Assembly (NCBI GenBank): GCA_900769985.1
Contig: CAAGIS010000067.1
Coordinates: 1-64,000 of the forward strand
From: Spirochaetia bacterium
Lineage (GTDB): Bacteria; Spirochaetota; Spirochaetia; Treponematales; Treponemataceae
Direction of reading: 5' to 3'
Length of the DNA stretch: 64,000 nt
Positions 34,856-44,526 of the stretch are shown piece by piece (position 1 is the stretch's first letter; every line of letters starts with the position of its first letter). The notes under the pieces were generated by a model. It had not been told where the DNA came from. It saw only the letters and a program-made list of their open reading frames with translations, and did not search any database. Made by a program: the position numbers and the translations under genes.

Positions 34856-35869
34856 ATGGATCGGTCAGGTGCGTCTTGTTACGTTTATGCAAAAGCAAGC
34901 GGAATGCTCTCAAAATCTTTTGTCGGTTCAAAAGGTATGGCTCTCTTTAATGCGCGGACACTACAGGAATTGTGGGGAATGCTGTTTAAAGATGAAGTGC
35001 CGTCTGTTCCGCAGACAATGCTTGCAGAACTTATAGAAAAAAAGGCTACTCAAAAATTTATTTCAGAATTCATTCATCTTCTTGATTTTTATTCCAGACC
35101 TGATGAAGTTTCGATAGAACTTTTGCGCTGGTTTGATTTTGAGAATTTAAAAGAAGCTGCAGCTCTTCTTGCTACGGGGCGTTCGGATTCCTGTAAGTTC
35201 AACAAAATTACTCCATATAATCTTTTAAAATATGAAAAATGGCCTGATATAAAGAAAATGACGGAAGGTACGGAATTAAGCTGGTATGACAAAATTCCTT
35301 CTGTTATGGAGCAGCAGGAACTTTCTAATAAGCTTGACATTCAGTTTATAAAAGCTGTATGGGATGCGGCGCAGAAACTTCACAGTTCTGAGCGTGATGT
35401 CGTGCAGAAAGTCATTGCAGACAGATATTCGATGAAAAACGTAATCTGGGTGATGAGGCTTAAAGTTTATTACAATATGAACCCGGAACAAATTAAAAAC
35501 AGGCTTGTTTATTTTGACGAAACTGAACGGAGCAAAGATGATTTATTTGCCGGCGAAGCACTTAAAATCATTGACTTTAAAACAGATTCTTATGAAGACT
35601 GGGCAAACTGGAAATATCTGCCTTTGATTAACGAAGCAGAAGATTCAAAACTCTGGAAACTTAATCCGCAGGTTGTTGAAGAAAGAGTTTCAAAAAGATT
35701 TTACAGGTTAATGAAACAGTCATTCCATAAATATCCGTTTACGGCTATGGTTTTGGTATGCTGGTTTTTTATAAAGCAGAATGAACTTGATTTTATAAGG
35801 ACGGCGACAGAAGCAATTAGGCTTAATGTTGATCAAGAGCAGATGCTGAAAATTGTAAACAGTCTGTAA
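34856..35869 (+). CDS. atpC: V-type ATPase subunit C
   Basis: A 337-residue helical protein in the position of the central-stalk adaptor subunit C (AC39/d family), which links the rotor stalk to the membrane ring. It opens with YVYAKASGMLSKSFVGSKG, like the start of other C subunits, and has the three-lobed helical pattern expected. Divergence is high, so the call leans on its place between the H/G-like gene and subunit I. Confidence 0.75.
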   Translation: MDRSGASCYVYAKASGMLSKSFVGSKGMALFNARTLQELWGMLFKDEVPSVPQTMLAELIEKKATQKFISEFIHLLDFYSRPDEVSIELLRWFDFENLKEAAALLATGRSDSCKFNKITPYNLLKYEKWPDIKKMTEGTELSWYDKIPSVMEQQELSNKLDIQFIKAVWDAAQKLHSSERDVVQKVIADRYSMKNVIWVMRLKVYYNMNPEQIKNRLVYFDETERSKDDLFAGEALKIIDFKTDSYEDWANWKYLPLINEAEDSKLWKLNPQVVEERVSKRFYRLMKQSFHKYPFTAMVLVCWFFIKQNELDFIRTATEAIRLNVDQEQMLKIVNSL

Positions 35870-35921
35870 TTCCGGCTTTCTGTATTTGAAAGCAAATTGC
35901 TTAATATTTTTAGAGGATAAA

Positions 35922-37913
35922 ATGGCAAGAACAACTCCTATGCGACTTATGGAACTTATGGTTCTAAAACAGGATATTTCCAAGGTGCTCTCGTATTTGG
36001 GAAGAAAAGCGTGCTTTCAATTTCAGACTGCATTTGATGACACGCAGGCAAATGCCGAAACTGTCAACAAAGAACTTGAAATGTACAGACAGCTTGATCA
36101 GGTACGTGTATTTTTATCTCTTCCTGAATTTTCTGATGACATTGCAAAATATGATTTGCCGGAATCTGCTGATTATGATGAAATTCAGAAAATTTTAGAC
36201 GAAATAAAAGATTTTCAGGTACAGGATGCTGCCGAGCACGATGTCAACAAGCGCGTAAAAGAAGCGTATGATGAAGCAAAAGCTTTTTCAAATTTAAAGG
36301 CTTCGTATTCTGACCTTGAGCATTTATCGTTCCTTACACTGCGCATAGGAAAAATTGATCCTGCAGAATTTGAAGAACTTAAATTTGACGTTGGAAACCG
36401 TGCCATAATAGTTCAGCTTGGAGAAGACAAATCACGAATCCTTGCAGCAAGTTCTAAAAAAGGCCGCTTTGCGCTTGATACGGAATTAAAAAAACACAAT
36501 TTTGTTAATTTAGAAATTCCTCATGATTTTAAAGGAATCCCTGACGATGTGCTGAATTCTTTAAAAAAACAAAAAGAAGAATCTGACAAGGCAATAGAAA
36601 ACTTTACAGTGCAGAAACGTAATTTTGCGCAGACACATAAAGACATTATCAACAATCTTTTAGGAAAACTGTCTCTGGCAAGTCAGGTGCGTGCTACAGA
36701 AAATAAACTTGAATCTACAAAGCTTGTATACAGAATTACAGGCTGGGTTCCTCTTGTAGATGCAGACGATGTAATCAAAGAACTTGATTCAATTACAGAA
36801 AAACGGATTGCAGTAAGAAAATATGAACCTGAAGAAGTTCCGAGTGTAATAAACGGAAAAGAGAAAGTACCTGTTGAACTGAAACACGGCACATTTATTT
36901 CAAGCTTTAAGAGAATGATTTTTAGTTATGGTTCTCCTGTTTACGGAACGATTGACCCGACGCCTTTTGTTGCTTTGTTCTTTACGCTTTTGTTCGGTAT
37001 TATGTTTGGTGATGCAGGGCAGGGACTTGTATTTCTTTTGCTTGGAATTTTAATGGCATGTAAAATCGTAAAAGTCGGAAACTGGAATAAATTTGCTCCG
37101 ATTTTTATTGCAATAGGCTGTACAAGTACTGTTATGGGGGTTCTGACCGGCGAATTTTTTGCAAACGAAACAGTACTTGTTCCTGTAGCAAGATTTTTGA
37201 CAGGGCTTTTTGGAGAACCTCGTGACCATATCCTTCATATGATGCCGAGTTCAAATCCTGAGTCAATTATGAATATGTTTAAATTCTTTGGTTTTTCTGT
37301 TGCAGTTGGTTTTATAATCAATTCAACAGGATTAGTTTTAAATATTATGAATAATCTGTCGCGAAAAAAATATGGTAAGGCATTTTTCGGAAAGCTTGGA
37401 TTATGCGGTGCAGTGTTTTTCTGGTACATAATCATTCTGGTTGTGCGCATTTTCCTTTTTAAGTATAGTGCCCATATTTATGACTGGATTATTGTCGGAG
37501 TTGCTTTAATAGGTGCTGCATTCGGCGAGCCTTTTGAAAGGCTTATTGACGGTAAACGCCCGGTACTTGAAAATGGTTTTGGTGCGATGTTTATTGGCGG
37601 CATAGTTGAACTGATTGAAGTAGTTTCCGGTTATATGTCAAATACGGTAAGTTTTTTGCGTGTAGGTGCGTTTGCGCTGGCACATGCCGTTTTGGGATAT
37701 ATTATTTCTACAATGAGCGCTTTAGCCCCTCCGGCCGGCGCTGCTGCAATTTCTATCATCGGAAATGCAATCGTAATTGTTCTTGAAGGAATGATTGTTG
37801 CAATTCAGGTTATACGTTTGCAGTATTATGAATTCTTTTCCAAGTTCTTTAATGAAACAGGTCGCGAATTTAAACCTTATCAGTTTACTTCCACACCTGA
37901 ATTCAGTAAATAG
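35922..37913 (+). CDS. atpI: V-type ATPase subunit I
   Basis: The membrane stator subunit (subunit a/I) that forms the ion half-channels. The first about 320 residues are a soluble, coiled-coil stalk-binding domain (MARTTPMRLMELMVLKQDISKVL). About seven transmembrane helices follow from PFVALFFTLLFGIMFGDAGQG (near residue 345). The conserved Arg-containing segment is NTVSFLRVGAFALAHAVL. The length of 663 is normal. The ATG lies after TAGAGGA; an upstream in-frame start lacks such a site. Confidence 0.95.
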   Translation: MARTTPMRLMELMVLKQDISKVLSYLGRKACFQFQTAFDDTQANAETVNKELEMYRQLDQVRVFLSLPEFSDDIAKYDLPESADYDEIQKILDEIKDFQVQDAAEHDVNKRVKEAYDEAKAFSNLKASYSDLEHLSFLTLRIGKIDPAEFEELKFDVGNRAIIVQLGEDKSRILAASSKKGRFALDTELKKHNFVNLEIPHDFKGIPDDVLNSLKKQKEESDKAIENFTVQKRNFAQTHKDIINNLLGKLSLASQVRATENKLESTKLVYRITGWVPLVDADDVIKELDSITEKRIAVRKYEPEEVPSVINGKEKVPVELKHGTFISSFKRMIFSYGSPVYGTIDPTPFVALFFTLLFGIMFGDAGQGLVFLLLGILMACKIVKVGNWNKFAPIFIAIGCTSTVMGVLTGEFFANETVLVPVARFLTGLFGEPRDHILHMMPSSNPESIMNMFKFFGFSVAVGFIINSTGLVLNIMNNLSRKKYGKAFFGKLGLCGAVFFWYIIILVVRIFLFKYSAHIYDWIIVGVALIGAAFGEPFERLIDGKRPVLENGFGAMFIGGIVELIEVVSGYMSNTVSFLRVGAFALAHAVLGYIISTMSALAPPAGAAAISIIGNAIVIVLEGMIVAIQVIRLQYYEFFSKFFNETGREFKPYQFTSTPEFSK

Positions 37914-37978
37914 ATAAAACTACTGCTTTTATTCCGTAAAAAAAAGGGTAAAGGCAAACTTTTTAAGGAGTGTTCGAT

Positions 37979-38308
37979 ATGAACAAAAAAATTTTTATTG
38001 TAATGTCATTTTTAGCTGTATTTGGAATTGCAGGTTTGTTTGCACAGGAAGAGTCTTCTGAAGTTCAAGAAACTCAGGTTGTTGAGAAGGCTGATAATGC
38101 ACAGGCTTTTAAATACATTGCAGCCGGTCTTGCTGTAGGTCTTGCATGTATCGCAGGCGGTAGTGCAGTTGCAAAAATCGGTGCTGCAGCAATGGGTGCT
38201 ATGAGCGAAAACGCAGAACTTTCTGGTAAAGCATTGCCGTTTGTAGGTCTTGCCGAAGGTATCTGTCTCTGGGGATTCCTTGTTGCATTGTTGATTATTA
38301 TTCTCTAA
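37979..38308 (+). CDS. atpK: V-type ATPase subunit K (proteolipid)
   Basis: A rotor-ring subunit of 109 residues. After a signal-like N-terminus (MNKKIFIVMSFLAVFGIAGLFAQ) and a short acidic stretch, two helices form one hairpin: YIAAGLAVGLACIAGGSAVAK and LPFVGLAEGICLWGFLVALL. The ion-binding Glu is in LAEG. This is the short, two-helix form rather than the doubled 16-kDa form. AAGGAG lies 8 bases before the ATG. Confidence 0.93.
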   Translation: MNKKIFIVMSFLAVFGIAGLFAQEESSEVQETQVVEKADNAQAFKYIAAGLAVGLACIAGGSAVAKIGAAAMGAMSENAELSGKALPFVGLAEGICLWGFLVALLIIIL

Positions 38309-38330
38309 ATTATATAAATCAGGGTTTGAT

Positions 38331-38666
38331 TTGGAATATTATATAATAGGCGAGCGGGAACTTGTCCTTGCCTTTGGTCTTGTAGGAGTAAAGGGAACTT
38401 ATGTTTCTAACAGAACACAGGCTCTTGATGCTTTTAACAAGATTACAGGTCAAAGCGGTCTTGTTTCTGCTCCGGTAAGTGCGGACATTCCTAAAGTTCT
38501 CATTTTAACAGAAGATGTTTCTGTCATGCTTGAGGAAGAAGTTAATGCCTGGCAGATGGGTGGAAAGTTTCCGCTTATTGTTGAGATACCCGGTATTTCC
38601 GGAAAGATAGCTGGAAAGAAATCTCTTACAGATTCTATTCGTGAAGCTGTCGGTATTCGTGTTTAG
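38331..38666 (+). CDS. atpF: V-type ATPase subunit F
   Basis: A small Rossmann-like regulatory subunit of the central stalk, 111 residues. It contains the family pattern GERELVLAFGLVGVKG at residues 7-22 and the C-terminal FPLIVEIPG. The start is TTG after CAGGG; no ATG is near. It sits 22 bp after subunit K. Confidence 0.88.
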   Translation: MEYYIIGERELVLAFGLVGVKGTYVSNRTQALDAFNKITGQSGLVSAPVSADIPKVLILTEDVSVMLEEEVNAWQMGGKFPLIVEIPGISGKIAGKKSLTDSIREAVGIRV

Positions 38667-38751
38667 GCAAAGTTGAATTTTATAAAGCGCTTTTATATGT
38701 TCAGCATGTAAACTAAGCCTGGAATACGAAAAAATGTAAGGAAAAAATTTT

Positions 38752-39390
38752 ATGGAAGAACTTAGATCTACGGATATTCTTGATAAAGAAATTCAAGATG
38801 ACGCAAGAAAAAAGGCCGAAAAGATTTTAAAAAATGCAGATGCTCAGGGTCAGCAGATTTTAGCTGATGTTGAAACCCGGCTTGAATCTGCAAAAAAAGA
38901 CAGAGAATCTTATTACAGCCAGAAAGTAGCACAGTTTAAAAAAGATTTGGATTCGAGTTTGCCGCTTGAAAAATCCCGATTCCTTGTTTCTTATATCAGT
39001 TCTTCTGTTGCTTCTGCAATTAATGATTATTTAAAAACTATTTCGCAGGAAAAACGCATACAGCTTGTTTTGACAATGCTTAACCGCTTTGAAAGCCTTA
39101 CTGACGGAAAATCATTTGAAGCAGCCGTATATGGTTTTAATCTGGATTTAGCAAAAAATGAATTGAATAAAAATAATAAACTGCATATTTCGTCTTTTTT
39201 AGCAACAGAGTTTGCAAAGACAGGTGAAGTTGCAGTAGATGGAATAGAGATTCATGAAGGAATAATTCTTGTTTCTGATGATAAGGTAGTAAAAATCCGT
39301 TTGACTTTGGAAGAATTATTTTCTGAATTAATTGATAAATATAGAAATGAATTAGCCGTTACTTTGTTTGGCGGGAGGCTTCCTGAATGA
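38752..39390 (+). CDS. atpE: V-type ATPase subunit E
   Basis: The peripheral stalk subunit that pairs with the H/G-like protein. The first about 100 residues form a charged helix (DILDKEIQDDARKKAEKILKNADAQ); the rest is a small alpha/beta domain ending in ELAVTLFGGRLPE, typical of subunit E. It has 212 residues and overlaps the start of subunit A by four bases. Confidence 0.9.
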   Translation: MEELRSTDILDKEIQDDARKKAEKILKNADAQGQQILADVETRLESAKKDRESYYSQKVAQFKKDLDSSLPLEKSRFLVSYISSSVASAINDYLKTISQEKRIQLVLTMLNRFESLTDGKSFEAAVYGFNLDLAKNELNKNNKLHISSFLATEFAKTGEVAVDGIEIHEGIILVSDDKVVKIRLTLEELFSELIDKYRNELAVTLFGGRLPE

Positions 39391-41162
39391 TACAGGGCAG
39401 AATAACACGTATTTCAGGTCCTATTGTTTATGCAGACGGACTTGAAGGCTGCGGTCTTTATGATGTAGTAAATGTAGGTAAAAATAAGCTCATTGGCGAA
39501 ATAATCCGTCAGAATGAAGGCAAGGCTGTAATTCAAGTTTATGAAGATGATACAGGAATGGAAATCGGTGAAGCCGTTGAATGTACAGAAGCCCCTCTTT
39601 CTTTGACTTTAGGTCCTGGACTTGTAGGTACTATTTACGATGGAATTCAGCGTCCGTTGAAGCAGATGTATGAAGATAAAGGTGCTTTTCTTTTGCCGGG
39701 ACAGAGGACTTCTCCGCTTGATATGGAAAAAATGTGGAATTTTGAAGCTGCCATCGGTATTACTGACGGGACTGAAATAAAGAGAGGAATGGTACTCGGA
39801 ACTGTAAAAGAAACAGATTCAATAACTCATTCGATAATGGTTCCTCCTTATATAAAGGGAACATACCTTAAGGAATTTAAAGGCAGCGGGTCTTATACAG
39901 TAAAAGATGTAATTGCACTGACTGACCTTGATGAACAGATAAAACTTTCTCAAGTATGGCCTGTACGAAAACCTCGTCCTTATGCAGAAAAACTTAGCGT
40001 AACTGAACCTCTGCTTACAGGTCAGCGCGTTATTGACGTGTTCTTTCCGTTGTCAAAAGGAGGAACTGCTGCAATTCCGGGTGGTTTTGGAACGGGGAAA
40101 ACGATGACACAGCATGCTGTTGCAAAATGGTGTGATGCAGATTTAATCATTTATATCGGATGTGGAGAACGCGGAAATGAGATGACAGACGTTCTTACAG
40201 AATTTCCTGAACTGATTGACCCGCGAACAAACCGTTCCCTTATGGAACGTACTATATTGATTGCAAATACTTCAAATATGCCTGTAGCTGCCCGTGAAGT
40301 TTCGCTTTATTCAGGAATTACGCTTGCAGAGTATTATCGCGATATGGGAATGGCAGTTGCAATTATGGCAGATTCTACAAGCCGCTGGGCAGAAGCCTTG
40401 CGTGAGCTTTCTGGCCGTATGGAAGAAATGCCTGCTGAAGAAGGATTCCCGGCTTATTTGCCGACAAGGCTTGCAGAGTTTTATGAACGTGCCGGTCGTA
40501 TTACATCTTTGTGTAATAAAGAAGGCAGTGTTTCTGTTATCGGGGCTGTTTCGCCTCCGGGAGGAGATTTTTCAGAGCCTGTAACTCAGCATACAAAACG
40601 CTTTATTAGGTGTTTCTGGGCATTAAACCGCGAGCTTGCAAATGCCCGGCATTATCCTGCAATCAGTTGGATAGAATCTTATTCAGAGTATGCAGAAGAA
40701 GTAAGGGCATGGTGGGAAAAGACGAATCCTGATTGGGCAGATGTACGTTATAAAGCTCTGGAACTTTTAAAGAAAGAACAGAAACTTGAACAGATTGTAC
40801 GCCTTATCGGACCTGATGCATTGCCAGATTCTGAGCGCCTTGTACTTACTGTTGCCGAAATGATGAAAAATGGCTTTTTGCAGCAGAATGCTTTTGATGA
40901 TACAGATGCGTATTGCTGTGTTGAAAAACAGATAAAGATTCTCGTTTTGATAATGAAGTTCTACAACAAGGCAGTTGCTGTCATAAAAGCAGGCGCTCCT
41001 CTTGCAAAAGTAGTTTCATTAAGTTGCCGTGAAAAAATTATAAGAATAAAATCTCTTGTAAAAAATGATGAGATGAATAAAATTGCAGAAATTGAAAATC
41101 TCCTTGATGAAGAATTCTCTTCTCTTGAGCGTATTTATCAAGTAACGGAGGCTGTCGTATGA
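39387..41162 (+). CDS. atpA: V-type ATPase catalytic subunit A
   Basis: The nucleotide-hydrolysing subunit of the A/V-type ATPase. The beta-barrel domain is at the N-terminus (ITRISGPIVYADG), the non-homologous insert is at about residues 110-190, and Walker A GGFGTGKT is at about 231. Further motifs are IIYIGCGERGNEMTDVL, MADSTSRWAEALRELSGR and SPPGGDFSEPV. Length 591 is standard. It overlaps atpE and atpB by four bases each (ATGA). Confidence 0.98.
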   Translation: MIQGRITRISGPIVYADGLEGCGLYDVVNVGKNKLIGEIIRQNEGKAVIQVYEDDTGMEIGEAVECTEAPLSLTLGPGLVGTIYDGIQRPLKQMYEDKGAFLLPGQRTSPLDMEKMWNFEAAIGITDGTEIKRGMVLGTVKETDSITHSIMVPPYIKGTYLKEFKGSGSYTVKDVIALTDLDEQIKLSQVWPVRKPRPYAEKLSVTEPLLTGQRVIDVFFPLSKGGTAAIPGGFGTGKTMTQHAVAKWCDADLIIYIGCGERGNEMTDVLTEFPELIDPRTNRSLMERTILIANTSNMPVAAREVSLYSGITLAEYYRDMGMAVAIMADSTSRWAEALRELSGRMEEMPAEEGFPAYLPTRLAEFYERAGRITSLCNKEGSVSVIGAVSPPGGDFSEPVTQHTKRFIRCFWALNRELANARHYPAISWIESYSEYAEEVRAWWEKTNPDWADVRYKALELLKKEQKLEQIVRLIGPDALPDSERLVLTVAEMMKNGFLQQNAFDDTDAYCCVEKQIKILVLIMKFYNKAVAVIKAGAPLAKVVSLSCREKIIRIKSLVKNDEMNKIAEIENLLDEEFSSLERIYQVTEAVV

Positions 41163-42571
41163 AAGGTGTAGAATATCGTGGCATAAAATCTGTTGACGGA
41201 CCGATTGTTGCTGTAAAACGTTCAGAAAGAGTTTCGTTTAATGAAACAGTCTATGTCCGCGACCGTTTTGGCGAAAAGAGAACAGGGCGTGTAATTGACC
41301 TTTCAGACGATGTTGCAGTCGTTCAGATATTTGGTACTACAACAGGAATTGACTTAAAGGATTCTACTGTAGAATTTCTTGAAGAACCTCTTGAACTGAG
41401 AGTCGGACCTGATTTACTCGGCCGTATTTTTAACGGACTTGGAGAACCGATTGACGGATTTCCGCAGATTGTTTCGTCAGAGAAAATAAACGTAAACGGA
41501 AATCCGATAAATCCGTATGCGCGCATTTATCCGAGGGATTTCATTCAGACTGGTATTTCTTCTATCGATGGAATGAATACGTTAATCCGCGGACAAAAGC
41601 TTCCGATTTTTTCTGGCAATGGACTTCCGCATAACAGACTTGCAGCACAGATTATCAGACAGGCAAAACTAAGGTCGAGCGATGACCAGTTTGTAATGGT
41701 ATTTGCAGGAATGGGTATTAAATATGACGTTGCAAGGTTTTTCCGCGATACGTTTGAAGAATCTGGCGTACTGTCAAAAGTTGTAATGTTTCAGTCACTT
41801 GCAGATAGCCCTTCGATTGAACGCATTATTACTCCTCGCTGTGCACTGACTGCCGCAGAATACCTTGCTTATGAAAAAGGCATGCACGTACTTGTCGTAT
41901 TGACAGATATGACAAACTATTGCGAAGCATTGCGTGAGATTTCGACAACTCGAGGCGAAGTTCCGGGAAGAAAAGGATATCCTGGTTATCTGTATTCAGA
42001 CCTTGCAGAAATTTATGAGAGGGCAGGGCGAATACAGGGCTCTGAAGGTTCTATTACACAGATTCCTATTTTGACAATGCCGAACGATGATATAAGCCAT
42101 CCGATTCCTGACCTTACAGGATACATTACAGAAGGTCAGATTGTTCTTGATAGGGAACTTTCGCAAAAGGGAATGTATCCGCCTGTTGCAGGACTTCCTT
42201 CTTTGAGCCGTTTGATGAAAGACGGTATCGGTAAGGGAATGACGCGCGAAGACCATGCAAACGTTTCAAGTCAGCTTTTTGCGTCATATTCAAAAGTAAA
42301 GTCTATAAGAAACCTTGCTGCAATCATCGGTGAAGAAGAACTTTCAAGTATTGACAGACTCTATTTGAAATTTGGCGAAGCATTTGAACAGAAGTTTTTG
42401 ACTCAGGGCGAATACGAAAACCGTTCGATTGAAGAAACTCTTGACATCGGCTGGCGAGTGCTTAAGATGCTCCCTGTTGATGAACTTGTGCGTATTACAC
42501 CGGATTTGATAGAAAAATATCTTCCTAAAGATGAAACGGAAGATTCTGGCATAATAAAAGTAAAGGCGTAA
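41159..42571 (+). CDS. atpB: V-type ATPase subunit B
   Basis: The non-catalytic nucleotide-binding subunit, 470 residues. It shows IKSVDGPIVAVKR at the N-terminus, GRIFNGLGEPIDG, IQTGISSIDGMNTLIRGQKLPIFSGNGLPHN (the altered P-loop, without a classical GxxxxGKT) and YPGYLYSDLAEIYERAGR. Together these distinguish it from A. It is coupled to atpA by a four-base overlap. Confidence 0.97.
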   Translation: MKGVEYRGIKSVDGPIVAVKRSERVSFNETVYVRDRFGEKRTGRVIDLSDDVAVVQIFGTTTGIDLKDSTVEFLEEPLELRVGPDLLGRIFNGLGEPIDGFPQIVSSEKINVNGNPINPYARIYPRDFIQTGISSIDGMNTLIRGQKLPIFSGNGLPHNRLAAQIIRQAKLRSSDDQFVMVFAGMGIKYDVARFFRDTFEESGVLSKVVMFQSLADSPSIERIITPRCALTAAEYLAYEKGMHVLVVLTDMTNYCEALREISTTRGEVPGRKGYPGYLYSDLAEIYERAGRIQGSEGSITQIPILTMPNDDISHPIPDLTGYITEGQIVLDRELSQKGMYPPVAGLPSLSRLMKDGIGKGMTREDHANVSSQLFASYSKVKSIRNLAAIIGEEELSSIDRLYLKFGEAFEQKFLTQGEYENRSIEETLDIGWRVLKMLPVDELVRITPDLIEKYLPKDETEDSGIIKVKA

Positions 42572-42574
42572 AAT

Positions 42575-43195
42575 ATGGCTAAGCTGAACGTTGCCCCGAC
42601 AAAATCAAATCTTCTGTCAATGAAAGAACAGCTTACTGTTTCAAAAGACGGATATGACCTTCTTGAACAGAAACGCGAAATTCTTGTAATGGAATTAATG
42701 CACATGGTCGAAAAGGTTAAGCTTCTTGAACATAAGATTGATGACCTTATTGCAAAGGCTTATCCGTCATTAAAAAATATGCTCATGCAGTTTGGCGGTG
42801 ACAGAGTTGAACAGATGGCTGATGCGGTAAAATATGATTTTGTAATAAAAGACAAGCAGGCGACTATTGCCGGAATGACTTTTCCTACGATTGACATCAC
42901 GCTGCCTGAAAAACAGCTTTTTTATTCTTTTATGGGAACATCGTCTTCGTGCGATCAGGTCATTTCTTATTTTTTTGAACTGCTCAAGCTTTTGACAGAC
43001 ATGGCTTCTATACGTACAATCGTATGGCGTCTTGCCAGAGAAGTAAAAAAGACACAGCGGCGTGTAAATGCTCTTGATAAAATGGTAATTCCTCAGTCTC
43101 AGGAAACAGTACGTTATATTGAAAGTGTTCTTGAAGAAAGGGATCGTGAAAATGTTTTTGTTCTGAAGGCTTTAAAAAACCGTAAAAATAGCTAA
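42575..43195 (+). CDS. atpD: V-type ATPase subunit D
   Basis: The central rotor-stalk subunit, 206 residues forming a long antiparallel coiled coil. Signatures are the N-terminal APTKSNLLSMKEQL and DLLEQKREILVMELM, and the C-terminal RRVNALDKMVIPQ with ESVLEERDRENVF. It begins 3 bp after atpB and closes the ATPase genes proper. Confidence 0.96.
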   Translation: MAKLNVAPTKSNLLSMKEQLTVSKDGYDLLEQKREILVMELMHMVEKVKLLEHKIDDLIAKAYPSLKNMLMQFGGDRVEQMADAVKYDFVIKDKQATIAGMTFPTIDITLPEKQLFYSFMGTSSSCDQVISYFFELLKLLTDMASIRTIVWRLAREVKKTQRRVNALDKMVIPQSQETVRYIESVLEERDRENVFVLKALKNRKNS

Positions 43196-43214
43196 TTGGT
43201 AAGGATGGTGTATT

Positions 43215-43721
43215 ATGAGCAAGAGTCTGTTAAAGAATATTGTAGTTGCAGTTAACGGTTCTCAAAGTTCCATTCATGCAGCAATGTATGGAATTATTCT
43301 TGCTAAACAGCAAAAGGTTAATTTAAAATTTGTTTATGTTGTTGATACGGCAACGATTAAGCGCCTTTCATTAGGACATTTTCTTGTTGCAGAGGAAAGT
43401 TCTATGTATGAACAAAGCCTTTCGCATGACGGTGAGAAATATCTTGATTATGTAATTAAGCTTGCAAAAGATAAAGGTATAAAAGCAACTGGGGAACTTC
43501 GAAAAGGTTCAGTCTGTCTTGAAGTCATAAATTCCGTGAGGGAGTTTAGTGCAGAACTTTTGCTTTTGGGTGGTGGAAGCATTTTAAATACGCGAAGTTT
43601 TTCATGGGAGAATACGAATAATTCTCTTGAACTTGCAAGCCGCGAAATCATTGCAAATGCGCCTTGTTCTGTTGTTGTCGTAAGAGAGCCTGAGATTGAA
43701 CTTTTATATAAGCAGCTGTAA
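43215..43721 (+). CDS. Universal stress protein, UspA family
   Basis: A 168-residue protein with the UspA fold. VAVNGSQSSIHAAMYGIILAKQ opens it, and the nucleotide-binding pattern LLLGGGSILNTRSF, then IIANAPCSVVVVR, closes it. It begins 19 bp after atpD with AAGGATGG upstream, so it is probably expressed with the ATPase. Usp proteins often bind ATP; the ligand here is not known. Confidence 0.88.
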   Translation: MSKSLLKNIVVAVNGSQSSIHAAMYGIILAKQQKVNLKFVYVVDTATIKRLSLGHFLVAEESSMYEQSLSHDGEKYLDYVIKLAKDKGIKATGELRKGSVCLEVINSVREFSAELLLLGGGSILNTRSFSWENTNNSLELASREIIANAPCSVVVVREPEIELLYKQL

Positions 43722-43735
43722 ATAAAGAATTTCTT

Positions 43736-44497
43736 ATGGAAAACTACTATAAAATTCTCGGTGTTGAAAAGAATGCGACATTATCAGAAATACGTCGTGC
43801 ATATCGAAAAAAAGCAAAAGAGCTGCATCCTGATAAATCTGGTACGCATGAAACGTCTGCTGATTTTTTAAAAGTTGTAAATGCTTACAAAATTCTTTCT
43901 GATTCAAAAAGCCGCTCGATTTTTGATTCTTCTTTTTTTGTTCATTCTGCTGTTTTTGAAAAACGAAAATCAACTTTTGATTACCGCACCTGGCTTTTGG
44001 AACGTACTGACGACGAAAGCCGTGCAAAGCTTATTTTTTTTGACCTGCTTCATAACAGGGAAGATGATGCCGTAAATGAATTTAAAAAGATGAATATGGA
44101 GCATCCGGCATTTAGTTTGAAACATTGGTTTACACGTGAAAATTTTATGGACTATGGTTTTATTCTTTCTGAGGAACTTGTTCTTCGGGGAGAATATTAC
44201 GATGCCTTTTTGCTTTTGGAGCAGATTATCAAAATGGAATACAGTTTTGATTATTTCAGATTATTCTTTCCGGAAGTAATTGCGTTTACAAAGAATATTT
44301 TGCGTACAAAACTTGACGGCATAATAAATGATGAACTTGCTCTTGATGTTTATGAACGCGCACTTGAACTTGAATTTGGTGCAAAAGATGATGCCTTTTT
44401 TTTAGAAAAAATGGCACAGATATATAAGAGAATCGGAGATGAAACTACATCTCTGATTTGCTCTGAAGAAGCAAAAAAAATTTTACGCAGTATATAA
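43736..44497 (+). CDS. J-domain (DnaJ-like) protein
   Basis: An N-terminal J-domain at residues 1-65 (NYYKILGVEKNATLSEIRRAYRKKA, with HPD in LHPDKSG) should stimulate a DnaK ATPase. The remaining 185 residues are helical with a TPR-like pattern. They lack the Gly/Phe region and zinc repeats of true DnaJ. It follows the Usp gene by 14 bp. It is likely a specialised co-chaperone. Confidence 0.9.
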   Translation: MENYYKILGVEKNATLSEIRRAYRKKAKELHPDKSGTHETSADFLKVVNAYKILSDSKSRSIFDSSFFVHSAVFEKRKSTFDYRTWLLERTDDESRAKLIFFDLLHNREDDAVNEFKKMNMEHPAFSLKHWFTRENFMDYGFILSEELVLRGEYYDAFLLLEQIIKMEYSFDYFRLFFPEVIAFTKNILRTKLDGIINDELALDVYERALELEFGAKDDAFFLEKMAQIYKRIGDETTSLICSEEAKKILRSI

Positions 44498-44526
44498 ATG
44501 CATTGCAAAATGCTTAGGGGATAAAA

